NCBI GenBank assembly: GCA_029565395.1
Contig: JAKQOG010000201.1
Coordinates: 62,001-126,000, forward strand
Direction: 5' to 3'
DNA length: 64,000 nucleotides
Source: Candidatus Hydrogenedentota bacterium
GTDB taxonomy: Bacteria > Hydrogenedentota > Hydrogenedentia > Hydrogenedentales > CAILVY01
Position 1 is the first letter of the stretch. Every line of letters starts with the position of its first letter. Positions 26,764-35,715 of the stretch are shown one piece after another. The translations under genes and the position numbers were made by a program. The notes beneath the pieces were generated by a model. It saw only the letters and a program-made list of their open reading frames with translations, had not been told where the DNA came from and did not search any database.

Positions 26764-28301
26764 GCGATGTAGTGCGGGTATTCAACCGGTCCACGACCTT
26801 TGGCGGGCGCCGCCGCCGCTGGCGGGCCGTGCGCCGTACGACACTGATTATCCTTGGGGTGATTGTGCTTTGGGCCTGGTGGGTCACCCGTGACCGTTTC
26901 CCCATGGGGCAGCTTATCCCGGCACAGCAAGCCTATGAATGCTGCATTGGCGATCCGCTGGGCAAGCGGACAACGCTGGCGCAATCGCAACTTTGGAGTC
27001 TGGCGCCCAAGGAGGCGGCGCTCGCAAAAGTTCCAGAATTGCTCGCAAATAATTTTGGATTGCCGGAATGGGTATTGAATAACCTGGTGTACGGCCTATG
27101 TCATGTTTCCGGCAATGATCTGCGGGAATTCCGCGATCCCCTGTTAGTAACGCGCATGAGCCGGATCGGATGCCTATTGGAAAAACTGCACCATTTCATC
27201 GGGGGGATTGAACAGGATTGCGCGGGCGGTCTCAATTTGCGGGTAGTGCCCGCCGCAAACCTCTTTTATGCGGTGCGGGGGCGGGTATTGCTGCTGAGTC
27301 CATCACGTGACGCTTTGATCCATGCCTTGACGCTTACAGCCAAACAGGCCATTGGACGGGAATCCCTTGCGAAGCTTGTGCACGAAATGGGTTCCGAGGG
27401 ACTCTCGGCGCGGATCAACTTCCGGGAAAGCGATCCTTTGGGGGATGTTTTCGAGAGCGCCCGCATCGATCTTCAGGTCCGAGCCGAAAATGTCCGCCTG
27501 GTTTGTCAGAACTCGTTGCGTCCTGCCTGGAAAGAACGTTTCGCCGCATTGTTGGAGGCCGCATCACCTCAATCCCTGCAACAACCTCCTGAGGGATACC
27601 TTATGGTGTCCGCCAATTTTGGGAAATCCATCACCGAGGTCTGGGCGGGAATTCAACAGGCCCTGGGCGATATGTTCCCAAACGAATTATTGGCGCCGGT
27701 ATCGGCCAAGCCGGAATTGACTATTCTCGCGGAATGCGCAAAAGTACTGGGGCCAGGGTTCTGTTTAAGCTGGGTGGGTGTTGATCAGAATGAAATGCTG
27801 CCGGCGCCGGAACTTGCCGGGGTTTTCGACACCAACGTTGAGCAAGCACGCGCGCTGCTCGCCACAATTCCCGCACCTCCGGAAGGGACCCCCCCATGGG
27901 CGTCGTATCCACGGTATGACGCCGCAAGCGGTATTGCCTTTTTGCCGTTGATCGGCGGACCTTCCATGCAACCTTCCATGGCCATCCACGGCAATGGCCT
28001 CATGGCCAGCAGCAGCAGAACGGTATTAGAGAATTTGCTGGCACAACCCACGGGTGTTGAAACGCTGCCACAACCGGGAAATCTTTTTATTCGTCTCAAC
28101 CCCGCTCCCGCCTGGCAATGCCTGGTGGAAACAGCGATGCCATTCGTCGAGTTCGGGCTGGTGCGCGGTTATACACCGGAGACGTTTAAACAGTTCGCGG
28201 ATTCCTGGTCGGCCACTTTCCAGCGCTTCAATAAAGTTTCAGTACTGGCTGCCCATAACAACGGAACCATCAGCGCGGAATTGGAGGTGGCGTTTAAATA
28301 A
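26760..28301 (+). CDS. Membrane-anchored protein of unknown function, DUF3352-like
   Basis: A 513-residue protein with a basic N-terminus (GGRRRRWRAVRR) and one membrane helix (about 25-43); the rest is predicted outside the cytoplasm. The layout, with segments such as FYAVRGRVLLLSPSRDAL and a later GNGLMASSSRTVLENLL, recalls proteins annotated DUF3352, but the match is by eye only. It begins within the stop of the ceramidase-like gene (ATGA overlap) and its end overlaps the convergent persulfide-handling gene by eight bases. No catalytic motif is seen. Confidence 0.55.
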   Translation: MSDVVRVFNRSTTFGGRRRRWRAVRRTTLIILGVIVLWAWWVTRDRFPMGQLIPAQQAYECCIGDPLGKRTTLAQSQLWSLAPKEAALAKVPELLANNFGLPEWVLNNLVYGLCHVSGNDLREFRDPLLVTRMSRIGCLLEKLHHFIGGIEQDCAGGLNLRVVPAANLFYAVRGRVLLLSPSRDALIHALTLTAKQAIGRESLAKLVHEMGSEGLSARINFRESDPLGDVFESARIDLQVRAENVRLVCQNSLRPAWKERFAALLEAASPQSLQQPPEGYLMVSANFGKSITEVWAGIQQALGDMFPNELLAPVSAKPELTILAECAKVLGPGFCLSWVGVDQNEMLPAPELAGVFDTNVEQARALLATIPAPPEGTPPWASYPRYDAASGIAFLPLIGGPSMQPSMAIHGNGLMASSSRTVLENLLAQPTGVETLPQPGNLFIRLNPAPAWQCLVETAMPFVEFGLVRGYTPETFKQFADSWSATFQRFNKVSVLAAHNNGTISAELEVAFK

Positions 28302-30714
28302 ACAGATTGACGTTTCCCTCATCCGCCTTGCCAAGATAATAGCCGGCGCCGGCCACTTCCACGCCATCAATCAGTTCTTCGCGCTTAATACCCATCACAT
28401 CCATGGACATGGCGCACGCCACCAGTTTTACACCGGCGTTTTGCGCGGATTGGATCAATTCAGGCAATGAAGCCACGTTTTTGGATTTCATCACATACTT
28501 CATCATCCGGGTGCCCATGCCCATCATGTTCATTTTCGATAACATCAATTTCTGAGGGCCTCTGGGCATCATCATGCCGAACATCCGGTCGAGCAGGCCT
28601 TTTTTTACCGGCCCAGGACTATCTTTCCGGAGCACGTTTAATCCCCAGAAAGTGAAGAAGATGGTTACGGCATTGCCCATGGCCGCCGCCGCGTTCGCAA
28701 TGACAAAAGTGGCCATCACGCGGTCCAAATCATTGGAAAAGCAGACGATGGTTTTACTGTTTGACGTGACCGCAGCCTTTGTTTCTGCTGGTGCCGCCCT
28801 TTCCTCTTTTCGGATACGGGCAACATAATTGCCCCCTTCAGATTTTACTTCCACCAAGGAATTCCCCGTACGTTCGCACCATGCCGGGATATCTGCCGCA
28901 AAGCCCGGATCGCTGGCGGTTACTTCCAGCACTTCTCCCGCCACCATCTTTTCAATAGTCTCTTTTACTTTCACAATAGGTCCCGGACACTGTAGCCCGC
29001 AGACATCCAGCGCTGTGGATTTCGCCGGGACTGTATTCGTTTTCTTTTCCTGCGAACATGTATCCATGCAACATCCCTCCTTTGATTTTCCAGTTCTGTC
29101 TGTTTGATACCAGCACCAGGTGCGGTATCCGCCATTTAGATTGCGCACACGATACCCCTTTTGCATCAGTAACCGTGCCGCAATGTATCCCCGCAACCCT
29201 ACGGCGCAATAAACGCCAATCTCTTTGTCTCTGGGCAACTCGGTGTGGCGGGCGCGCAATTGATCCACGGAAATTAACGTGGATCCCGGTATTTGCCCGG
29301 CTTCTGCTTCGGATGGCTCGCGCACATCGAGCCAATAGATATCCGACGGGACATTGTCCGCTTCCAGCAGTTCCACGTCCCCTTTCAACACGTTACACGC
29401 CACGAATCCGGCCATATTAACTGGGTGCTTTGCACCGCCCCATTGTGGTGAATAGGCGAGTTCCAGATGTTCCAGATCGTACACGGTCATGCCGGATCGT
29501 TGTGCCGTTGCCAATACATTAATTATTGAGTCAACGCTTTCCGGCCCCACTACTTGGGCTCCAAGAATCCGTCCGTCCGGGGAGAACAACAGCTTGATAC
29601 TCACGGGCTTCGCGTCAGGATAATAGCGGGGGTGCTGCATGGGATGGACATAGATCCGGTGATACGGCCAGCCCAGCCGCCGCACGTCCTGTTCAGAAAG
29701 ACCTGTCTGCGCCGCCGCAAGGTTAAACACCTTAACAATTGCAGTACCCTGACTGCCTCGGTAGGCTGCGTCACGCCCAAGGATGCGATCCGCGGCAATA
29801 CGCCCTTGACGGTTCGCCGGTCCGGCCAGTGGAATTCCTGCCGGTTGCCCTGTTACAAATTCCACCACCTCCACCGCATCGCCTGAAGCGTAAATATCGG
29901 GATCGCTGGTTTGAAGTTGGGCATTCACCCGAATGTGTCCTCTGGGTCCGAGTTCCAATCCAGCCGCTTCCGCTAATCGCGTTGTCGGACGCACCCCCAC
30001 GCACATACATACAAAATCACTTTCAATCAGCGTGCCACTTTTCAACCGCACCCCCGTGCCTTCAATCCCTACGGCTGTTTCCTCCAAAAATAGATGGACT
30101 CCATTCAACCGCAGTTCCTGCACCAGGGGTTGTGTCATTTCTTTGTCCATACGGGGCATTATATGGTCTTGTAATTCCACTAGAGAAACGGTCAGGCCGC
30201 GTGCTCGGAAATTCTCGACAAGTTCAAGCCCGATAAATCCCGCCCCGATCACACAGGCATGTTTTGCTTTCGGGACCGCCGTTGCTATCGCCTCCATGTC
30301 GGCAAGATCGTTCAAAACAAAAACGCTGGGGCCATCAGCGCCGGGAATTGAAGGACGTATCGGGGCAGCCCCGGGAGACAATACGAGTTTGTCATAGGAT
30401 TGCAAAAACACATGACCGTCATCCAGGTCTTTCACTTCCACCTGTTTTGCGGCGCGATCAATCCGAATCACTTCATGCCGCGTCCGCACATCCAGCCCAT
30501 ACCGGTTTCGAAGCCCGGCCACCGTTTGGATCAACATCGAATCGCGGCCTTTGATCACCCCGCCGATGTAATACGGCATGCCACAATTCGCAAACGACAC
30601 GTCCGCACCTTTCTCGAATACGGTGATTTCCATGGATTCATCCAATCGGCGCAGGCGCGCCGCACAGCTCATGCCTCCAGCCACTCCGCCCACAACAATT
30701 ATTTTCTTCTGCAT
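28294..30714 (-). CDS. CoA-disulfide reductase / rhodanese / TusA / DsrE four-domain protein
   Basis: An 806-residue cytoplasmic fusion for reactive sulfur. Residues 1-445 form an FAD- and NAD(P)H-dependent CoA-disulfide/persulfide reductase, with the FAD motif GGVAGG at 9-14 and the single redox cysteine C44 in FANCGMPYY. A rhodanese domain follows (about 455-545, active cysteine C503 in YCAVGLRGY). A TusA-type sulfur carrier (about 570-640) has CPGP starting at C576, and a DsrE/DsrF-type domain runs from about 660 to the end. Together they would reduce and pass persulfide sulfur. The start at 30714 has GAGGAG eight bases upstream. It follows a CsoR-family repressor gene by 17 bases and is surely controlled by it. 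Confidence 0.9.
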   Translation of the reverse strand: MQKKIIVVGGVAGGMSCAARLRRLDESMEITVFEKGADVSFANCGMPYYIGGVIKGRDSMLIQTVAGLRNRYGLDVRTRHEVIRIDRAAKQVEVKDLDDGHVFLQSYDKLVLSPGAAPIRPSIPGADGPSVFVLNDLADMEAIATAVPKAKHACVIGAGFIGLELVENFRARGLTVSLVELQDHIMPRMDKEMTQPLVQELRLNGVHLFLEETAVGIEGTGVRLKSGTLIESDFVCMCVGVRPTTRLAEAAGLELGPRGHIRVNAQLQTSDPDIYASGDAVEVVEFVTGQPAGIPLAGPANRQGRIAADRILGRDAAYRGSQGTAIVKVFNLAAAQTGLSEQDVRRLGWPYHRIYVHPMQHPRYYPDAKPVSIKLLFSPDGRILGAQVVGPESVDSIINVLATAQRSGMTVYDLEHLELAYSPQWGGAKHPVNMAGFVACNVLKGDVELLEADNVPSDIYWLDVREPSEAEAGQIPGSTLISVDQLRARHTELPRDKEIGVYCAVGLRGYIAARLLMQKGYRVRNLNGGYRTWCWYQTDRTGKSKEGCCMDTCSQEKKTNTVPAKSTALDVCGLQCPGPIVKVKETIEKMVAGEVLEVTASDPGFAADIPAWCERTGNSLVEVKSEGGNYVARIRKEERAAPAETKAAVTSNSKTIVCFSNDLDRVMATFVIANAAAAMGNAVTIFFTFWGLNVLRKDSPGPVKKGLLDRMFGMMMPRGPQKLMLSKMNMMGMGTRMMKYVMKSKNVASLPELIQSAQNAGVKLVACAMSMDVMGIKREELIDGVEVAGAGYYLGKADEGNVNLFI

Positions 30715-30731
30715 ATATTCACTCCTCGTGG

Positions 30732-31013
30732 TCATGCACTGACCCGGTTAAACACATCCAATAATTGTCCTACTAACTGCTCCCGGCTCAGTTCGCCGGA
30801 TATGGCCCGATCAATACACTCATTAAGATGACGCTCCATAATCACCACCCCCAAAGAGCGCAATGCACCCGCCGTCGCCGCCGTCTGTTTCACAACCTCA
30901 TAACATCCGCGCCGTTCTTCGATCATCCTGCGAATGCCTTTGACCTGGCCTTCGATCCGGTGTATCCGATCCAGGATCAGCTTATTGGTATCGTCGGTTG
31001 TTTCTTCACGCAT
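30732..31013 (-). CDS. CsoR/CstR-family transcriptional repressor
   Basis: A 93-residue all-helical repressor of the DUF156 family, which senses Cu(I) (CsoR), formaldehyde (FrmR) or persulfide (CstR). The sequence shows the full Cys-His-Cys set at C37, H62 and C66, with the same spacing (25 and 4) as copper CsoR. Persulfide sensors usually keep only the two cysteines. The gene it precedes handles persulfides, which argues for sulfur sensing, so the inducer is open. AGGAG seven bases upstream supports the start. A palindrome overlaps its promoter, suggesting autoregulation of the two-gene operon. Confidence 0.88.
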   Translation of the reverse strand: MREETTDDTNKLILDRIHRIEGQVKGIRRMIEERRGCYEVVKQTAATAGALRSLGVVIMERHLNECIDRAISGELSREQLVGQLLDVFNRVSA

Positions 31014-31032
31014 GTCGATTCTCCTGGTTTAT

Positions 31033-31079
31033 ATACACATACTAGGTATGAGTATATTCCAATGTAAGAAAAATTTCAA
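31033..31079 (-). promoter_or_regulatory. Promoter and CsoR-type operator of the persulfide operon
   Basis: On the minus strand, TTGAAA (31079-31074) and TATACT (31056-31051) are 17 bases apart, a strong sigma70-type promoter. A 23-base near-palindrome (31033-31055; arms ATACtCATAC and GTATGtGTAT around a three-base centre) covers the -10 box. This is the place expected for repression by the adjacent CsoR-family protein. Confidence 0.75.
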
Positions 31080-31221
31080 CCTAAAAAGAAAGAGTCATTT
31101 GCGAAATAGGCCTTTATATATTTATAAGGAAAAGGCGCCAATCAGGTGGCAGGTTTCATATTCGGCACGCTGAAATGTGAGTAAGTCATTTAGCGCAAAT
31201 AAGTTATGCAAAAGGAAGAGC

Positions 31222-31242
31222 CCGCAAGCCCCAGACTTGCGG
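31222..31242 (-). terminator. Possible terminator after the histone-like gene
   Basis: CCGCAAG pairs with CTTGCGG around a seven-base loop. On the minus strand the hairpin is followed by a pyrimidine-rich run (GCTCTTCCTTTT). The T-tract is imperfect. The stretch between this hairpin and the histone-like stop (31243-31486) shows no gene. Confidence 0.4.
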
Positions 31243-31486
31243 ACCCCTAGCATAAGTTCTTTTTCGTGCCAGGGGGGCGTTGTTATCAGACACCCTCGCC
31301 CACCCTCGTCTTACCGGTGTTGAAGGACTCGGCGCCGCGATCACTCAGGTCAAAATACTAACACAACCCTTGTATCGCCGCCCCGTCCTCGCCGCAGTTG
31401 CCGACGGAACCTCTAACTGGGCGCCCGCGCTTTCGCTCTGGGCGCCAAGTCCTTCACACTTTCCGGTAAGTCAGCCGGTCAGCCGC

Positions 31487-31582
31487 TTATTTCTTGCCTT
31501 TTTTGGCGGCTTTTTTCTTCGGGGCAGCCTTCTTCGGGGCGGCCTTCTTGACGACTTTCTTGGCTGCTTTCTTTACGGCCAT
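31487..31582 (-). CDS. Short lysine/alanine-rich histone H1-like protein
   Basis: A 31-residue peptide made almost only of lysine, alanine, proline and valine, beginning MAVKKAAKKVVKK and ending KKGKK. This composition is that of bacterial histone H1-like/AlgP-type tails, which bind nucleic acid non-specifically and can compact DNA. A very good AAGGAGAG site lies five bases upstream of the ATG at 31582, which supports real translation despite the size. It stands alone in a 1.8-kb region without other genes. DNA or RNA binding is inferred from composition only. Confidence 0.75.
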   Translation of the reverse strand: MAVKKAAKKVVKKAAPKKAAPKKKAAKKGKK

Positions 31583-31637
31583 CGTTCTCTCCTTTCAGAT
31601 TCCTATACCTGACACATGTTTTTTCGGTGGGCTTAAC

Positions 31638-31743
31638 CGCGGCGACAGGCCGCGACCCCCGTCCCGTGTCCTACACACGGGAAACGCTTCTACGGGCACA
31701 AGCCCGTTTAAGCCCGCTCTGGGGATGCACCGCACTCTTTTTT
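31638..31743. other. GC-rich structured island, possible RNA element
   Basis: Three hairpins follow one another: CGCGGC/GCCGCG (31638-31654), CCCGTGT/ACACGGG (31663-31681) and ACGGGC/GCCCGT with a four-base loop (31692-31707). A six-T run closes the stretch at 31738-31743. On the minus strand it would lie in the leader of the histone-like gene; on the plus strand it could be a small RNA ending in the T-run. The strand is not decided. Confidence 0.4.
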
Positions 31744-32784
31744 CCATCAGAGTGGTTGCATCGCGTTTCAACTATTCGTGAATCGATCCGCACACAGATT
31801 TTTTCTGATCGTGTGTTGCGTTTTTTCACGACCACCGCGGAGCACGTGCATCATTTTTTCGTTGCGCCGTTCCGCGGATCATTAAGCTTCTCTCGTCAGG
31901 CTTGCTTTCTTATCGATTCAATTTTTGACGCCAATGAACTAGCAAACAACGAAGAAAAATGCAAGAGTTTTTTTTAGCACTATTTGTTTTATTTCCCGCC
32001 CCTTCCTTAGATGAGAGTCCTCAACAGGTTTTTTTCGCGCCGTTCCTAGAAATACATTTACTGTAATGATCGCATTTTGCTCAATAAATACAGGCATGAA
32101 ATGCATATTGTCATTTTGCGCAGAGAGGTGCGCCGCAAACAGCCTCTTTTCCTTTGGGATAAAAATCCAGACGCATGCCAGTATGATTTCAAGGCGGCGA
32201 AACGGCAAATTTTTTCTTGAAATTTATGATCATCCGAGAAGGTTTTTGGTCTAATGCGCCTCGATCTTTAAAAAGACGGAATGATAAATTTTTGCGCGCA
32301 TCTGCATTTTCAGACATCAACAAAAAGAATTTTTTCGTCGTCGCGCGCATTAATTTGCAGGAGACGACCGCTTATCTCCAACCAAATTTTCCTTGAGGCA
32401 TTCACATCCATCGGCAACAACAGGACACACTCCACACTTGTTCGCCACCATCAAGAGACGTACTATGAAATTTTCTTTGTGAAGATGCAGATGCACCGCC
32501 CACTCCTCCGGGCGGCTTGGGGAAACGGTGCAAGTATCGTTTTCCCAAAAAGGGTATGGCAACTGGTTCAACCGGCTTTCGCCTGACTCGCCCTTCGCGA
32601 TTTAGCACCGGGTGAATTCGTCCGGGGTGATGTAAAGCGCCATCGTCCTTCACCGCAGGTCATCCATCTAACGTTTCAGAAATGTTCGAAACCGTGCATT
32701 TTTGCGTTCACGCTTTTTCACAAGTTGTTGGATGCTTTGTAACTCATTGATAACATTCAGGTTGCCAATTTTCAGGCCTTTAAC
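31744..32784. other. Long non-coding stretch, nothing recognised
   Basis: Over 1 kb rich in T-runs and in short CGCGC blocks. Reading frames here are short and lack credible start sites or protein-like text. A 13-codon frame with an AAGGA site (minus strand, starting near 32642) is too short to call. No transposase, tRNA or repeat array was seen. It may contain promoter and leader sequence for the histone-like gene, or decayed sequence. Confidence 0.5.
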
Positions 32785-35232
32785 TTAACGACGCTCGCCG
32801 ATATTCTTTATCAAGCCGCCCAAGCCCGCGAGAAAATTGCCGATGCGGGCGGCGGTGTTCGCATCAGGCAATGGAATGCGCAGTTCATGAGTGCCGGTCT
32901 GGGTATCCTGGGTAATCACCGCACCTAATCCGGGTGTGGATGATCCAGCGCCTGCCAGACTCAATTGCCCTAGTAACTCAATTCCCGCAGATAATAATTC
33001 CTTCCAATCGGCTGGGATAGGGGATGGCGCTGTTTCCGGATCGGTGGGGACAAGTTCGGCGATCTCTTCGGCGATTTCCGGTTGACCTGCGGTTTCGGCA
33101 GGCAGAGGCTCCTGGGTTTCTTCCTGGGTGGGCACATGCCGGGGAATGCTGCCGGCGACCGACTCGACAGTCTCCATGAATTTTTTCATCTTACTGCCAC
33201 CCAGGAAAACTTCGGCTTCGCCGCCGTCCAGCACGCCTTCAAACATGGCCGTTTTAAACTTGATCACGTCGAGCATGCCGTGTTCGATGGTGCCGCGCGA
33301 TACAAAGTGATAGACCTGCACGTTTTGGTGCTGGCCGAGACGGTGGATGCGGCCTATCCTTTGTTCGAGTACGGCCGGATTCCAGGGTTGATCCATGTTG
33401 ATTAAAGAAGAAGCGACTTGCAGATTGAGGCCGACCCCGCCGGAATCGGTGCATAGCAGGACGCGGCAGGCCGGATCACTCTTAAACCGGTCGATCACCG
33501 TCTTGCGCTTCTTGCTGTCCAGCGAACCATGATAAAAACCGCACAAGGCGGTTTTGCCATTGAGCCGCCGCATTAATAGTTCGTGGGTGCCCAGCCACTG
33601 GCTGAACACCACCACTTTGTTTTCTGGAGTCTCAAGAATGTCATTCAACAACGCGGCGCATTCATCTATTTTGGGGCCGTGTTCTGTAAGACGATCCAGC
33701 AAATACGTGCTGTTGCACGACATCCGCATGCATTGCAACGCCATCATCAGCCGCCGCTGTTCCTGCTCGGTCAGAAAACCGCGCCGTTTCCATTTAGACA
33801 CAATATCGCCCACGATATCGCGGTATTCCTCGTGAATTTTCCGCTGGGCGTCCGTCATGTCCACGAAAAAATGTTTATCGGTGCGGGAGGGCAATTCCAG
33901 GAGCACATCCTGTTTCTTGCGGCGAACCAGTACTTCCGCCAAGCTTTCTTTTATCCGGTCCAGATCCCGATAACCGATGATGCGGCCTTGGGTATCGGTA
34001 TGTTGGTGTTTATGCAGGAACCGGAACAGGGGCCCCAAGTGAAACTTATCCACGAATTCCATAATGGAATGCAGTTCGGCCAGACGGTTCTCCAGGGGGG
34101 TGCCCGTGAGCACCAGTGCATAGGTGGCGTTGATCTGCTTCACGCACTTGGCCCGCCGTGTTTCCCAATTTTTGATGCGCTGGGCTTCATCAAGAATCAC
34201 CACATCCGGACGCCAGCCCTGGATAAGACCCAGATCCAGGTGAACCGTCTCGTAATTGGTAATCTTGTAGAAAGACTCTGCCTGATACCGCTTATGCCTA
34301 TCCCGTACAAACCCTTCAACCACCATGGCATCGCGCTCAGTGAACCGTTCAATCTCCTGTTTCCATTGGTGCTTAAGCGCAGTCGGGCAGATCACCAAAA
34401 CCCGCTCAATACCCGCCGTTTTAGCCAGAATCTCCACAGCGGTGATCGATTGGATGGTTTTTCCCAATCCCATATCGTCCGCGATCAGACACCGCCCGGC
34501 TTTTGCGGCAAACAAGGCGCCCTTTTGTTGGTAGGGGTACAGTTTGGTTTTTACTAGCGATTTGAACTCGCGGGCAGCCTCCGGGCCTTCAAATATGCGT
34601 GTGATGGCCTCACGGCGCCGCGCATCATCGCGCAGCCGTGCAATGTATTCCAGCGCATCACCATATACCCGCAGTTCATGATCGAATGACTGGGCATCCC
34701 GCATGAACCGCTCAAACTTGGATACCGCGCCGGGCCGCAGCACGCCGTTGCCGTCAAAATACTGGTTGGCCAGCGCCAACAGGTTCTTGGGACAGTCGAG
34801 ACCCGCCCGGAAACATACTTTCCGCTGCACGCCGTACCATAGAAAGACTTCCGAGTACGGCGCAAAATATCCGGCGCTCAAAGCGGCTTTTCCGCCGCGT
34901 TTCCGTTCCAGTTTGTTCAACAACCATTCGATATGCTTGCAGGTGCCTAACGTGTTCACCGAGAAATCCGGACAGGAACAGAAATTGATCCCCAACTCCT
35001 TTCCGCGAATCGCCACGCGGTAGGTGCGCCCGCTCTTGGGGTTTGTAACGGCAAATTCCGAGAATACTGGCGCCGATGCAAGGTTTTTCACCTTAAATGA
35101 TTGTTCCCGGCCGTACTCCCGCCGCAAGGCAATTTGCCACTCTTCCAGCGACATGCTCTCCGGTTTTTTCGTTCTCGGGGTGCGCGGAACGTGTGGCTGC
35201 TTGAGTTTCTCGCGAAAAATTTTTTTAGTCAT
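32785..35232 (-). CDS. SNF2-family DNA-dependent ATPase with SWIM zinc finger
   Basis: An 815-residue helicase-like protein. A SWIM-type zinc motif (C85, C87, C98, H100) precedes a SNF2 motor with Walker A in DDMGLGKT, the Walker B box DEAQ, LTGTPLENR (motif III) and the C-terminal motif QRIGRIHRLGQ. Proteins of this RapA/HepA-like type use ATP to move along DNA or displace bound proteins, in transcription recycling, repair or defence. The last 120 residues are acidic/proline-rich and unconserved. GGAG lies six bases before the start. Its first codons overlap the stop of the ParE-like toxin gene by eight bases, an odd coupling. Confidence 0.9.
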   Translation of the reverse strand: MTKKIFREKLKQPHVPRTPRTKKPESMSLEEWQIALRREYGREQSFKVKNLASAPVFSEFAVTNPKSGRTYRVAIRGKELGINFCSCPDFSVNTLGTCKHIEWLLNKLERKRGGKAALSAGYFAPYSEVFLWYGVQRKVCFRAGLDCPKNLLALANQYFDGNGVLRPGAVSKFERFMRDAQSFDHELRVYGDALEYIARLRDDARRREAITRIFEGPEAAREFKSLVKTKLYPYQQKGALFAAKAGRCLIADDMGLGKTIQSITAVEILAKTAGIERVLVICPTALKHQWKQEIERFTERDAMVVEGFVRDRHKRYQAESFYKITNYETVHLDLGLIQGWRPDVVILDEAQRIKNWETRRAKCVKQINATYALVLTGTPLENRLAELHSIMEFVDKFHLGPLFRFLHKHQHTDTQGRIIGYRDLDRIKESLAEVLVRRKKQDVLLELPSRTDKHFFVDMTDAQRKIHEEYRDIVGDIVSKWKRRGFLTEQEQRRLMMALQCMRMSCNSTYLLDRLTEHGPKIDECAALLNDILETPENKVVVFSQWLGTHELLMRRLNGKTALCGFYHGSLDSKKRKTVIDRFKSDPACRVLLCTDSGGVGLNLQVASSLINMDQPWNPAVLEQRIGRIHRLGQHQNVQVYHFVSRGTIEHGMLDVIKFKTAMFEGVLDGGEAEVFLGGSKMKKFMETVESVAGSIPRHVPTQEETQEPLPAETAGQPEIAEEIAELVPTDPETAPSPIPADWKELLSAGIELLGQLSLAGAGSSTPGLGAVITQDTQTGTHELRIPLPDANTAARIGNFLAGLGGLIKNIGERR

Positions 35233-35539
35233 AATTACTCCGTATTTCTAGCCTGGATGGATCAAGCAAGCGGGCGGTATGGTATATCGTTAAAATCTCA
35301 ATTAACTCCCCCCTGATTTGATACGCGATTCGGTAGTATCCAAGAATAATTTCACGAATGGAGGGATTGTTGATTTCAGGTACGATTCGACCCAGGAAAG
35401 GGAATGTTTCAAGCCGTTCGACGGCGCTCAATCCATCCAATGCAAAGAGGCTTGCATAATGAATTGAATCCTCTGCGATAAAAGAGGTGATTGCTTCAAG
35501 GTCGTCAGCAGCCTGCTTTGTCCACCTTATTTCCGCCAT
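35225..35539 (-). CDS. RelE/ParE-family toxin
   Basis: A 104-residue toxin-like protein. The family layout is clear: WTKQAADDLEAITSFIAEDS at the N-terminus, the central RLETFPFLGRIVPE segment and REIILGYYRIAYQI, with a late arginine-bearing strand. ParE members poison DNA gyrase while RelE members cleave mRNA; the segments here look more like ParE. It overlaps the upstream antitoxin gene by 13 bases and the downstream SNF2 gene by eight, so all three form one coupled operon. Confidence 0.85.
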   Translation of the reverse strand: MAEIRWTKQAADDLEAITSFIAEDSIHYASLFALDGLSAVERLETFPFLGRIVPEINNPSIREIILGYYRIAYQIRGELIEILTIYHTARLLDPSRLEIRSNYD

Positions 35540-35709
35540 TCCTCCATCCTGCGTCTTACATCGGCATGGGAAACTGTTTGTCCATCATCCGCTTGCTGAA
35601 GGCCCCGCTCCACTTTTATGAGAAAAAGGAGTCTTTCCATCGCATCTTCAATGGGTGCGTCTTCAGGGAGATCCTGGACGGCTTGAAGAACCTGTTGTTT
35701 TGTATTCAT
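35527..35709 (-). CDS. Small antitoxin of the ParE-type pair
   Basis: A 60-residue acidic protein with the pattern of short antitoxins: a helix with PIEDAMERLLFLIKVERGLQ, then SHADVRRRMEEWRK, which resembles the C-terminal toxin-binding helix of addiction-module antitoxins. It lies directly upstream of and overlaps the toxin gene, the usual order. No ribosome-binding site is visible, and the promoter's -10 box ends only seven bases from the ATG, so the message may be leaderless. Confidence 0.78.
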   Translation of the reverse strand: MNTKQQVLQAVQDLPEDAPIEDAMERLLFLIKVERGLQQADDGQTVSHADVRRRMEEWRK

Positions 35710-35715
35710 GTCATT

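Noticed and set aside
32350-32653. Short minus-strand frames with CGVCPVV or CCCRWM pieces
   Set aside because: They begin at poor start codons, lack conserved text and overlap each other; probably chance.
33583-34557. 324-codon plus-strand frame opposite the SNF2 gene
   Set aside because: Antisense shadow of helicase motifs; no start signal and no family.
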